Part shown: positions 1-5,070 of the stretch, in pieces
How the letters are laid out: every line of letters begins with the position of its first letter
Position numbering within the stretch: the stretch's first letter is position 1
Assembly (NCBI GenBank): GCA_002371755.1
Contig: DFGM01000052.1
Location: 1-5,070 of the forward strand
Reading direction: 5' to 3'
DNA length: 5,070 nt
DNA from: Verrucomicrobia bacterium UBA3750
Lineage (GTDB): Bacteria; Verrucomicrobiota; Kiritimatiellia; RFP12; UBA1067
The notes under the pieces: model-generated
What the model saw: only the letters and a program-made list of their open reading frames with translations
The model's database searches: none
Told to the model about the DNA's origin: nothing
Translations under genes and position numbers: made by a program

Positions 1-29
1 CGCCGCCGCAATGTCATACCGTCCCATAA

Positions 30-67
30 GAGGGGCGCGAGACCCCTCACCGCCGCGTCTGCGCCCC
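30..67. repeat. GC-rich inverted repeat with two competing hairpins
   Basis: Two mutually exclusive stems can be drawn. One pairs GAGGGG (30-35) with CCCCTC (43-48) around a 7-nt loop. The other pairs GGGGCGC (32-38) and AGA (40-42) with TCT (58-60) and GCGCCCC (61-67), leaving one bulged G at 39, for 10 base pairs. No T-tract follows on the plus strand, so an intrinsic terminator is not supported. It may be a decayed relative of the palindromes further right, since both are GC-rich and sit beside a CCTAC-type tail, or the end of an upstream transcript. Confidence 0.4.
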
Positions 68-80
68 GCCATACCTTGCC

Positions 81-136
81 CTACTTTACTTTTAGTCATG
101 TCGCTACTTTACCGTTTCACAGATTCCTACTTTACC
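81..136 (+). repeat. Three 10-bp direct repeats at exact 23-bp spacing
   Basis: CTACTTTACT (81-90), CTACTTTACC (104-113) and CTACTTTACC (127-136) differ only in the last base and start exactly 23 bp apart. The two 13-bp spacers match each other at only about 5 of 13 positions, so the 10-mers appear to be the conserved part. The spacing is close to two helical turns, placing the copies on about the same DNA face. The third copy contains the -35 hexamer of the promoter at 131-159. The arrangement fits an operator or activator array. Another reading is the decayed end of a transposon with several transposase-binding repeats, as in IS21-type ends, but no transposase is in the window. Confidence 0.6.
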
Positions 137-159
137 AAATCTGAGAAGTTTTGTATAAT
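131..159 (+). promoter_or_regulatory. Putative sigma70-type promoter P1
   Basis: A -35-like TTTACC (131-136; four of six matches to TTGACA) is followed after a 17-bp spacer by a perfect TATAAT (154-159). Transcription should start near 165-167. The product would run through the whole palindrome array before reaching the first gene, giving a structured leader of about 250 nt, or it could be a separate short RNA. The -35 lies inside the third 23-bp-phased repeat, so a protein bound to that array could directly control this promoter. It is predicted from sequence only. Confidence 0.5.
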
Positions 160-180
160 ATCCACCCGTCGGCACACCGA

Positions 181-370
181 TACGTTGCGGCGGGCAGGGG
201 TCTGCCCGCCTTACCGCCGGGATGGGGTGTGTACGCTGCGGCGGGCAGGGGTCTGCCCGCCCTACCGCCGGGATGGCGTGTACGTTGCGGCGGGCAGGGC
301 GGCGGGCAGGGGTCTGCCCGCCCTACCACCACGACATTGCGGCGGGCAAGGGTCTGCCCGCCCTACCAAT
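181..370. repeat. Array of four GC-rich REP-like palindromes
   Basis: Four near-identical palindromes lie at 189-210, 240-261, 301-322 and 341-362. Each of the first three has perfect 9-bp arms, GGCGGGCAG and CTGCCCGCC, around a GGGT loop. The fourth has eight paired bases and one A/C mismatch next to the loop. A CCTACC or CTTACC tail follows each. The first two sit in longer units of 51 and 49 bp starting TACG(T/C)TGC and sharing a CGCCGGGATGG segment. The third has an extra left half-arm (289-300), a 12-bp local duplication. The short palindromic units, variable spacing and intergenic location resemble REP elements. RNA from either strand would fold into very stable hairpins. No T-run follows, so they are not classic terminators. 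Confidence 0.8.
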
Positions 371-397
371 TACCCTCTACCGCGCCAGCGGGAAAAA

Positions 398-415
398 TGG
401 TATAATAGCTGCCTA
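398..415 (+). promoter_or_regulatory. Extended -10 promoter P2, leaderless or near-leaderless start
   Basis: TGGTATAAT (398-406) is a perfect extended -10 element (TGnTATAAT). At the expected -35 site (about 378-383) only TACCGC is seen, which is poor, but an extended -10 can function without a strong -35. A start 6-8 nt after the box falls at about 412-414, directly against the ATG at 415. There is no Shine-Dalgarno sequence before that ATG, consistent with a leaderless mRNA for the first gene. It is inferred from motif and spacing. Confidence 0.6.
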
Positions 416-1308
416 TGGACAAATGGTTTATAGTTCTGGCGGGAGTTTTTGCGTTGACCACGGTGGAGGCGTCGTGGTATTGGCCGTTTGGCGGCGATGA
501 GGAGGCGAAAAAGCCGCGCGTATCCGAGCTTATGGAGCCGGCGACGGATCTTATCGATACTGCGGCGGAATATGCCGAGGATGGCAATGTCGACAAGGCT
601 GTGGAGACGTATGCGAAGGCGCTTTCCGAGCTTGACCGCATCGAAATCGAGAACCCCGATCGCGCCGGGAAGCCGGAGTTTGCGACATTGCGCAACAAGC
701 GCGCATACGTAAATTCGGCGATAGATTCGCTCCTTTTGGCTCAAGCGAGGCGCAATTCGGCGAGCGTGGCCATCACGGATACGACCGAGCTCGAAAAGGA
801 ATACGAGAAGCGCCAGCAAGAAAAGCGTGCCGCGCGCAGCGGGAGGCGCCAGGGTGCGCTAAACGACGATACGCGCTTCGTGGATAGCGGATTAAAGGAT
901 ATAAGGGAAGGCGTGGGCGCGACCAACGCCGCACCACAGGAGAATACCGTGCCTTCCGCTTCTCGCCGCGAGCGTCTTGCAATGGCGCTTGGGTGCCTGC
1001 GCGATGGCGATTATGATAGCGCCTTCGCCGTCGTTCGCGAACTTTTGGCGGAAAAGCCCAACGATGCGGCCGCCTTGAATCTGAAAGCCAATATCGAAGC
1101 GGCCAAGGGCGAATTGCGCGCGGCGGAAAAGACGTTGGACGGGTGCATAACCTCCAATCCGAAGAGCTATTATGCCTTCTACAATCTTGCGCGCGTCATT
1201 TTGCAGTCCCGCGGGGAATCCGGAAAGGCTTCGGCCCGCCGTTATTACGAGGCTGGACGCGATTTGGGCGGCCCCGTCGATGCGGCTCTTGAGGAAGCTA
1301 CACGATGA
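415..1308 (+). CDS. Secreted tetratricopeptide-repeat (TPR) protein
   Basis: This 297-residue protein begins with a Sec-type signal peptide: a short charged start (MDK), a hydrophobic core at about 4-16, and a likely cleavage after VEA (residue 19). A Trp-rich WYWPFGG segment follows. A TPR-like helix pair spans about 44-80, with helix at 90-112. A charged, Arg/Lys/Glu-rich probable coiled segment covers about 124-146 and a disordered linker about 147-183. Three more TPR-like units lie at about 184-217, 218-250 and 251-286, with typical GDYDSAF and NPKSYYAFYNLA patterns. TPRs mediate protein-protein contacts; no catalytic motif is visible. The start is supported by the signal peptide and by the extended -10 box just upstream, with no ribosome site. 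The last codons overlap the next gene, so it probably scaffolds an envelope process with its neighbours. Its exact role is unknown. Confidence 0.8.
   Translation: MDKWFIVLAGVFALTTVEASWYWPFGGDEEAKKPRVSELMEPATDLIDTAAEYAEDGNVDKAVETYAKALSELDRIEIENPDRAGKPEFATLRNKRAYVNSAIDSLLLAQARRNSASVAITDTTELEKEYEKRQQEKRAARSGRRQGALNDDTRFVDSGLKDIREGVGATNAAPQENTVPSASRRERLAMALGCLRDGDYDSAFAVVRELLAEKPNDAAALNLKANIEAAKGELRAAEKTLDGCITSNPKSYYAFYNLARVILQSRGESGKASARRYYEAGRDLGGPVDAALEEATR
1291..1297 (+). promoter_or_regulatory. Ribosome binding site for the LolA-like gene
   Basis: GAGGAAG lies 7 nt before the ATG at 1305 and inside the last codons of the TPR gene. It supports the ATG at 1305 over the in-frame ATG at 1311 and indicates translational coupling across the ATGA overlap. 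Confidence 0.65.
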
Positions 1309-1928
1309 AAATGCGCATTTTCAGCCTCGCAACGCTTGGTTTGGGCATATTTCTTGCCGCGGCGGAAGGCTTTTGCGCGGAAGACAAAGAGCTGACGCCC
1401 CTCACGCTTGTCGAACAATGCCGGGCCATGGTGCCGCAAAACGTCTCTATCTCGGGCAGAATAGTGCTCAGAAACAGGCGCGGAATCGTTCAGGCCGAAT
1501 ATTCCTATGCGTTGGAGCGCAAAGAAGGGGAGACCACGCTTGTCGTGAAAGACCCTGGCGGGAACGAAGTGCCGTTCAAGAAAGAAGGCCGCCTTCTCGG
1601 AACAGATGTCACTTGGAGCGATTTGACTCTCGATTATCTCTGGTGGGACGATTTTGGCTACGATGCCGAGCGTGAGAGCGAAACGGTGCATGGTCAAGTA
1701 TGCAGCGTCGTGCTTATGCGCAAGGCGGAGCGTTCGGTCAGGGTGTGGGTAGACCGCAAGACGGGTGCGATGATGCAGGCCGAGGAGCTTGCGTCCGGCA
1801 AGCCCGTCCGGCGGCTTTGGGGCACGAGAATAAAGAAGTTCGGCGAACGCTGGGCGCCGAATGTACTTGAAGTCGAAACGACAGGTTCGGGACACCGGAC
1901 CAAAATCATAGTGGAGGAGCTGAAATGA
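1305..1928 (+). CDS. LolA-like outer membrane lipoprotein-sorting protein
   Basis: This 207-residue exported protein has a signal peptide (MKMR, hydrophobic core about 6-20, probable cleavage after FCA at residue 25). The mature part looks like the LolA-like family named 'outer membrane lipoprotein-sorting protein' (the PF17131 type, recognised by eye). Typical landmarks are GTDVTWSDLTLDYLWWDDF (99-117), a Cys at 133 within a strand, RVWVDRKTG (146-154), a GKPVRRLW strand (165-172) and the closing HRTKIIVEEL strand (197-206). LolA-fold proteins form an open beta-barrel half that holds acyl chains and carries lipoproteins or lipids across the periplasm. The precise cargo cannot be read from sequence, and this is not classical E. 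coli-type LolA. The start overlaps the upstream stop by ATGA and the stop overlaps the next start the same way. Cys24 is not in a good lipobox, so I treat it as periplasmic rather than a lipoprotein. Confidence 0.8.
   Translation: MKMRIFSLATLGLGIFLAAAEGFCAEDKELTPLTLVEQCRAMVPQNVSISGRIVLRNRRGIVQAEYSYALERKEGETTLVVKDPGGNEVPFKKEGRLLGTDVTWSDLTLDYLWWDDFGYDAERESETVHGQVCSVVLMRKAERSVRVWVDRKTGAMMQAEELASGKPVRRLWGTRIKKFGERWAPNVLEVETTGSGHRTKIIVEELK
1913..1919 (+). promoter_or_regulatory. Ribosome binding site for the AsmA-like gene
   Basis: GGAGGAG, a near-consensus Shine-Dalgarno sequence, ends 5 nt before the ATG at 1925 and lies inside the 3' end of the LolA-like gene. It fixes the start and is the strongest ribosome site in the window, suggesting efficient coupled translation of the third gene. 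Confidence 0.75.
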
Positions 1929-3034
1929 AAGCAATAAAAGGAATATTCAAGTTCACGTTCTGGACGGTGTTCTATATCGTCCTTCTGGCCATACTGGCGC
2001 TCTTGATGCTGCCTTTGTGGGTCGGCCCGGCGGTGACGGGCGCCGCAAACAGCATAGTGCCGGGGATTGTGAAGGCGGAGTTCCGTCTGAACGAGTTCGG
2101 TCTCAACCAGTATTCCGGTCGCGTCCATGTGGGCGATATGACGCTTATCAACCCCACGAACTATCCCAACGAAGCGTGCGTGAAACTCGGCAAACTCGAT
2201 GTGGCGCTCGACACGGTGAGCTGCTTTACGAAGAAGATCCACATCTACGACATCACGCTCGACGGGCTTGATATCGCCGCGACTGCGGACTTCGGCAACT
2301 TCATGCAGATTGCCGAAAACGCACAAGGCGACAAGAAGGAGAAGAAAGACAAAGAGGCGGAAAAGGATAGCGGCAAGGACGATTCCTCTGAATCGCCCAA
2401 GGTGGTCATAGACAAGCTCACGATCAAGGGGCTTACCGTGAAGGTGGGCATGGTCAAAGTGCCCGTTCCCACGATAACGCTTGAAGGGATAGGCGCCGAC
2501 AAACAGGGCGGAGCCGATTGGAACGAAGTGCTGAATATCGTGCTCAACAAGGTGCTGGGCGCGGCGAGCGAACTTGGAAACTTGATTGGCGACTTGGGAG
2601 CGGCGGCGATAGACGCCGGCAAGGAAGTTGCGAATCAGGCTATCGATGCGGGCAAGGCGGCTGCGGGACAGGCGCTTTCCGCCGGCAAAGATGCCGCGAA
2701 TGCGGCTATAGGCGCAGGGAAGGAAGCTGCGGGACAGGCCCTTTCCGCTGGCGGCGAAGCCGTGGGCGGGGCACTCAAGAGCGTCGGCAGCGGTGCGAAG
2801 GAGGCGCTTGGCTCCATCGGCAGCCAGACCGGCAAGGCGTTTGACGCCGCAGGGGATACGGGTGCTTCCGCCATGAACACTGTGGGCGAAGGCGCCACCG
2901 ACGCACTGAAGGCGGCGGGCAAGATGGGAGGTTCCGCCGTAAACGCCGTTGGTGAAGGCGCCGGAGCCGCCGTCGATGCCGTAAAGGATGTCGGAGGCGC
3001 TGCAGTAAACTCCCTCAAGGGACTCTTCAAGTGA
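1925..3034 (+). CDS. AsmA-like membrane-anchored protein with C-terminal 11-residue repeats
   Basis: This 369-residue protein has four parts. (1) A basic N-terminus and one membrane helix (about 11-33), with the rest probably periplasmic. (2) An AsmA-like beta-strand segment (about 45-130): repeated strands with GRVHVGDMTLINPTNYP (65-81) and KKIHIYDITLDGLDI (103-117), the pattern seen in AsmA/DUF748-type envelope proteins of the bridge-like lipid-transfer superfamily. (3) A very charged Lys/Glu/Asp linker (about 135-159), then more strands (VVIDKLTIKGLTV, 160-172, and VPTITLEGIG, 181-190). (4) From residue 228 to the end, Ala/Gly-rich 11-residue repeats, described separately. Full AsmA proteins are much longer, so this is a short variant and lipid transfer is only an analogy. 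It is third in a coupled operon after the LolA-like gene. The AsmA resemblance is by strand pattern and is less certain than the LolA assignment. Confidence 0.65.
   Translation: MKAIKGIFKFTFWTVFYIVLLAILALLMLPLWVGPAVTGAANSIVPGIVKAEFRLNEFGLNQYSGRVHVGDMTLINPTNYPNEACVKLGKLDVALDTVSCFTKKIHIYDITLDGLDIAATADFGNFMQIAENAQGDKKEKKDKEAEKDSGKDDSSESPKVVIDKLTIKGLTVKVGMVKVPVPTITLEGIGADKQGGADWNEVLNIVLNKVLGAASELGNLIGDLGAAAIDAGKEVANQAIDAGKAAAGQALSAGKDAANAAIGAGKEAAGQALSAGGEAVGGALKSVGSGAKEALGSIGSQTGKAFDAAGDTGASAMNTVGEGATDALKAAGKMGGSAVNAVGEGAGAAVDAVKDVGGAAVNSLKGLFK
2606..3031 (+). repeat. 33-bp coding repeat: 12 full 11-residue units plus a partial one
   Basis: Residues 228-369 of the AsmA-like protein divide without a gap into twelve 11-residue units and a last unit of 10. 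Every unit starts with Ala followed by Ile, Leu, Val, Met or Phe. Position 4 is nearly always Ala, Ser or Thr, or a small equivalent, and Gly is common at positions 5-6. Examples are AIDAGKEVANQ (first unit), AIGAGKEAAGQ (fourth) and AVNAVGEGAGA (eleventh). An 11-residue period matches three helical turns, so the hydrophobic residues would line one face of a long helix. A 66-bp (two-unit) identity at DNA level suggests growth by duplication of unit pairs. Confidence 0.85.
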
Positions 3035-3059
3035 TTTCTACCGAAAGAACCAAAGAAAA

Positions 3060-5070
3060 ATGGAAAAAAAGAAGATGAAGAAAAGCGACCACAGGGTCGA
3101 AATGTCCGTCGAAGGCCTGAAAGACGACTTCGCTTGGCATCTCAGGTACACGATAGCCAAGGAAGATACGCGCATGACCGAGCGCGACCAGTACACGGCA
3201 TTCGCGTACGCAGTGCGCGACAGGATCGTGGAACGCTGGATTTCCACCCAGAGCACATATCGCGACAAGAATGTGAAGAGGGTCTATTATCTATCCCTCG
3301 AGTTCCTCATGGGGCGCCTCTTGGGCAACAACGTAATCAACCTCAAGGCCGACAAGCTTTGCCGCGAGGCGTTGAAGGATTACGGCATCGACTGGAACAA
3401 TCTGCGCGATTACGAGACTGATGCCGGCCTCGGCAACGGCGGCCTTGGGCGTCTGGCGGCTTGCTACCTCGATTCGATGTCCACCCTGGACATCGCCGGC
3501 ACCGGCTACGGCCTCAGGTACGACTACGGCATCTTCCGCCAGAAGATTCTGGACGGCAACCAGGTGGAAGAACCCGACGCTTGGCTCAAGAACGGCTATC
3601 CTTGGGAAATAGAGCGTCCCGAGCACAAGCAGCACGTTCATTTCGGCGGCCGCGTGGAATACACCACCATCAAGGGCCGCCAGCAATGGCGCTGGGTGCC
3701 CGAGAGCACCGTGGAAGGCATGCCCTACGATCTGCCTATCGTCGGCTACAACCACGCCGTCAACTCGCTGAGGCTCTGGAGCGCGAAGGCTGTCGATGAA
3801 TTCGACCTCGCCGACTTCAACAAGGGTTCCTATGTGGAAGCGGTCGAGACGAAGGTGCTCGCCGAAAACCTCACCAAGGTGCTCTATCCCAACGACAATA
3901 CGATGGCCGGCAAGGAGTTGCGCCTCCGCCAGCAGTACTTCTTCGTCTGCTGCTCTCTGCGCGACATTCTGCGCCGCTACCGCGAGACGAACACCGGCTG
4001 GGACGCTCTCCCAGACAAGGTGTTCATCCACCTCAACGAGACGCACCCCGCGCTCGTCATCCCCGAGCTCATGCGAATCCTCATCGATTCCGAGGGGCTT
4101 GGATGGGACAAGGCGTGGGATCTCACGACCCGCTGCGTGGGCTACACCAACCACACGATTCTCCCCGAGGCGCTGGAAAAATGGCCTGTTTCGATGATGG
4201 AGCGCATACTTCCGCGCCATCTCCAGATCATCTACGAGATCAACGGCAGGTTCCTGCAGAAGATTTCGGCGATGTATCCTGGCGACATCAAGCGTCTTCA
4301 GAGGATGTCGCTCATCGACGAGAGCGGCGAAAGGTATGTGCGCATGGCGAATCTCTGCCTTGTGGCGAGTTCTTCCGTGAACGGCGTCGCAGAGCTACAT
4401 ACGCAGATTCTCAAGGAGTCGCTCTTCAAGGACTTCTACGAGCTCTGGCCGGAGAAGTTCCTGAACGTGACCAACGGCATCACGCCCCGCCGCTGGCTCC
4501 TCAAAGCCAACCCCGCACTTGCGGAACTCATCACCGAATCCATCGGCGACAGCTGGATTACGCACCTCGACGAACTCAAGAAACTCGAGAAGTTCACGGG
4601 CGACAAGGCGTTTCTTGCGCGTCTTGCGGACATCAAAAACGCCAACAAGGTGCATCTCTCCAACTGGGTGAAGAGCAATCTCGGGGTGAATCTCGACCCG
4701 AAGGCGATATTCGACGTGCAGGTGAAGAGGCTCCACGAGTACAAGCGCCAGCTTCTGCTCGCGCTCTACATCATCATCTTCTACAATCGTCTCGTGAACG
4801 ATCCGAAGTTCGATCCGATGCCGAGGAGTTTCATCTTCGCGGCGAAGGCGGCCCCCGGCTACTACATGGCGAAACTGATAATCCGTCTCATCCACGGAAT
4901 CGCCGGCGTCGTGAACTCGAATCCCCGCACGCGCGGCCGTCTTTCCGTGGCGTTCCTGCCGGACTACCGCGTCTCGCTCGCCGAGAAGATCATCCCCGCC
5001 TCCAACGTCTCCGAGCAGATTTCGCTCGCCGGCATGGAAGCTTCGGGCACCGGCAACATGAAGTTCATGA
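3060..5070 (+). CDS. glgP: Glycogen/maltodextrin phosphorylase, 3' end cut by window
   Basis: This GT35 phosphorylase removes glucose-1-phosphate from the non-reducing ends of alpha-1,4-glucans, using pyridoxal phosphate (PLP), in the cytoplasm. 670 complete codons are present out of roughly 820-850 usual for the family. Visible landmarks are YYLSLEFLMGR, LGNGGLGRLAACYLDSM (active-site glycine loop, about 124-140), NETHPALVIPELMR, NHTILPEALEKWP with the conserved His365, TNGITPRRWL with Asn472, VKRLHEYKRQ with Lys556/Arg557/Lys562, and SGTGNMK with the PLP-binding lysine at 668. From His365 onward the numbering is rabbit-muscle minus 12. Rabbit F285-F286 is Thr-Met here, and GGK in the GGKAAPGY motif is AAK. 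The start at 3060 has only a weak A-rich upstream region, so the ATG at 3075 is possible. It begins 25 nt after the AsmA-like gene with no terminator between. The symbol malP would fit equally if maltodextrin is the substrate. Confidence 0.95.
   Translation, partial: MEKKKMKKSDHRVEMSVEGLKDDFAWHLRYTIAKEDTRMTERDQYTAFAYAVRDRIVERWISTQSTYRDKNVKRVYYLSLEFLMGRLLGNNVINLKADKLCREALKDYGIDWNNLRDYETDAGLGNGGLGRLAACYLDSMSTLDIAGTGYGLRYDYGIFRQKILDGNQVEEPDAWLKNGYPWEIERPEHKQHVHFGGRVEYTTIKGRQQWRWVPESTVEGMPYDLPIVGYNHAVNSLRLWSAKAVDEFDLADFNKGSYVEAVETKVLAENLTKVLYPNDNTMAGKELRLRQQYFFVCCSLRDILRRYRETNTGWDALPDKVFIHLNETHPALVIPELMRILIDSEGLGWDKAWDLTTRCVGYTNHTILPEALEKWPVSMMERILPRHLQIIYEINGRFLQKISAMYPGDIKRLQRMSLIDESGERYVRMANLCLVASSSVNGVAELHTQILKESLFKDFYELWPEKFLNVTNGITPRRWLLKANPALAELITESIGDSWITHLDELKKLEKFTGDKAFLARLADIKNANKVHLSNWVKSNLGVNLDPKAIFDVQVKRLHEYKRQLLLALYIIIFYNRLVNDPKFDPMPRSFIFAAKAAPGYYMAKLIIRLIHGIAGVVNSNPRTRGRLSVAFLPDYRVSLAEKIIPASNVSEQISLAGMEASGTGNMKFM

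Larger units (their letters stand above)
1..414. other. Non-coding, repeat-rich upstream region
   Basis: This stretch holds no gene I can support. Open frames cross it on both strands, but they are made almost entirely of translated copies of the GC-rich palindrome (low-complexity Arg/Gly/Pro/Ala strings) and carry no domain. Its contents, left to right, are a GC-rich inverted repeat, three 23-bp-phased direct repeats in a short AT-richer island (about 81-165), a promoter, a GC-rich palindrome array, and a second promoter touching the first gene. The left edge is cut by the window, so the gene upstream and its orientation are unknown. Confidence 0.8.

Noticed and set aside
181..370. CRISPR array
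   Set aside because: The repeats are perfect palindromes with variable 40-61 bp spacing, and the intervening sequences are themselves repeated rather than unique spacers. No cas gene is present.
189..370. Intrinsic terminators
   Set aside because: The hairpins are strong but none is followed by a run of T on the plus strand, and they lie upstream rather than downstream of the visible genes.
11..500. Open frames on both strands across the upstream region
   Set aside because: Their translations are the palindrome array read in different frames (recurring Arg/Gly/Pro/Ala strings). They have no ribosome sites or domains, and they conflict with the clear signal-peptide gene starting at 415.
1305..1382. 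Lipoprotein signal (lipobox) in the LolA-like protein
   Set aside because: The only Cys in the region (residue 24) is preceded by Glu-Gly-Phe, which does not fit the [LVI][ASTVI][GAS]C consensus. Cleavage after FCA as an ordinary signal peptide fits better.
2330..2400. Nuclear-localisation-like or DNA-binding Lys-rich segment in the AsmA-like protein
   Set aside because: It is a mixed Lys/Glu/Asp low-complexity linker between predicted strand domains in a membrane-anchored protein, so a charged spacer is the simpler explanation.
3291..4220. Long minus-strand open frame (309 codons) opposite the phosphorylase
   Set aside because: The plus strand encodes an unmistakable GT35 phosphorylase here. 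The antisense frame is a by-product of its GC-rich codon pattern and shows no recognisable family.
4395..4895. Minus-strand frames near the 3' end of the window
   Set aside because: They are shadows of the phosphorylase reading frame with no independent start signals or domains.

Overview
The window most resembles the chromosome of a moderately GC-rich Gram-negative bacterium. The envelope-type genes (a LolA-like lipoprotein-carrier fold and an AsmA-like membrane-anchored protein) imply an outer membrane. The gene style and the GC-rich palindrome array remind me of the Verrucomicrobiota/Kiritimatiellota (PVC) group. That taxonomic guess is an inference from general appearance; the window has no rRNA or other marker gene.

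Layout. Positions 1-414 are non-coding and structured. They hold a GC-rich inverted repeat (30-67), three copies of a 10-bp direct repeat spaced exactly 23 bp apart (81-136), a sigma70-like promoter whose -35 lies inside the third copy (131-159), and an array of four strong GC-rich palindromes (189-362). The region ends in a second promoter, an extended -10 box (398-406) so close to the first ATG that its transcript should be leaderless or nearly so. Four plus-strand genes follow: a secreted TPR protein (415-1308), a LolA-like outer-membrane lipoprotein-sorting protein (1305-1928), an AsmA-like inner-membrane-anchored protein (1925-3034), and the first 670 codons of a glycogen/maltodextrin phosphorylase (3060 to the window end).

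How they fit together. The first three genes are joined by two ATGA stop/start overlaps, each with a good Shine-Dalgarno sequence inside the preceding gene, so they are almost certainly one translationally coupled operon. All three products are predicted to be exported or membrane-anchored, and two belong to folds linked to lipid or lipoprotein handling, which suggests an envelope-maintenance module. The phosphorylase starts 25 nt after the third gene with no visible terminator and may be co-transcribed, although it is cytoplasmic and its codon choice differs clearly from the first gene.

The most unusual element is the C-terminal 142 residues of the AsmA-like protein. They form an unbroken 11-residue (33-bp) repeat of 12 full units plus one 10-residue unit, each beginning with Ala followed by a bulky hydrophobic residue. 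This periodicity is typical of lipid-surface-binding or hendecad helices. No RNA genes, CRISPR array or complete mobile element were seen.
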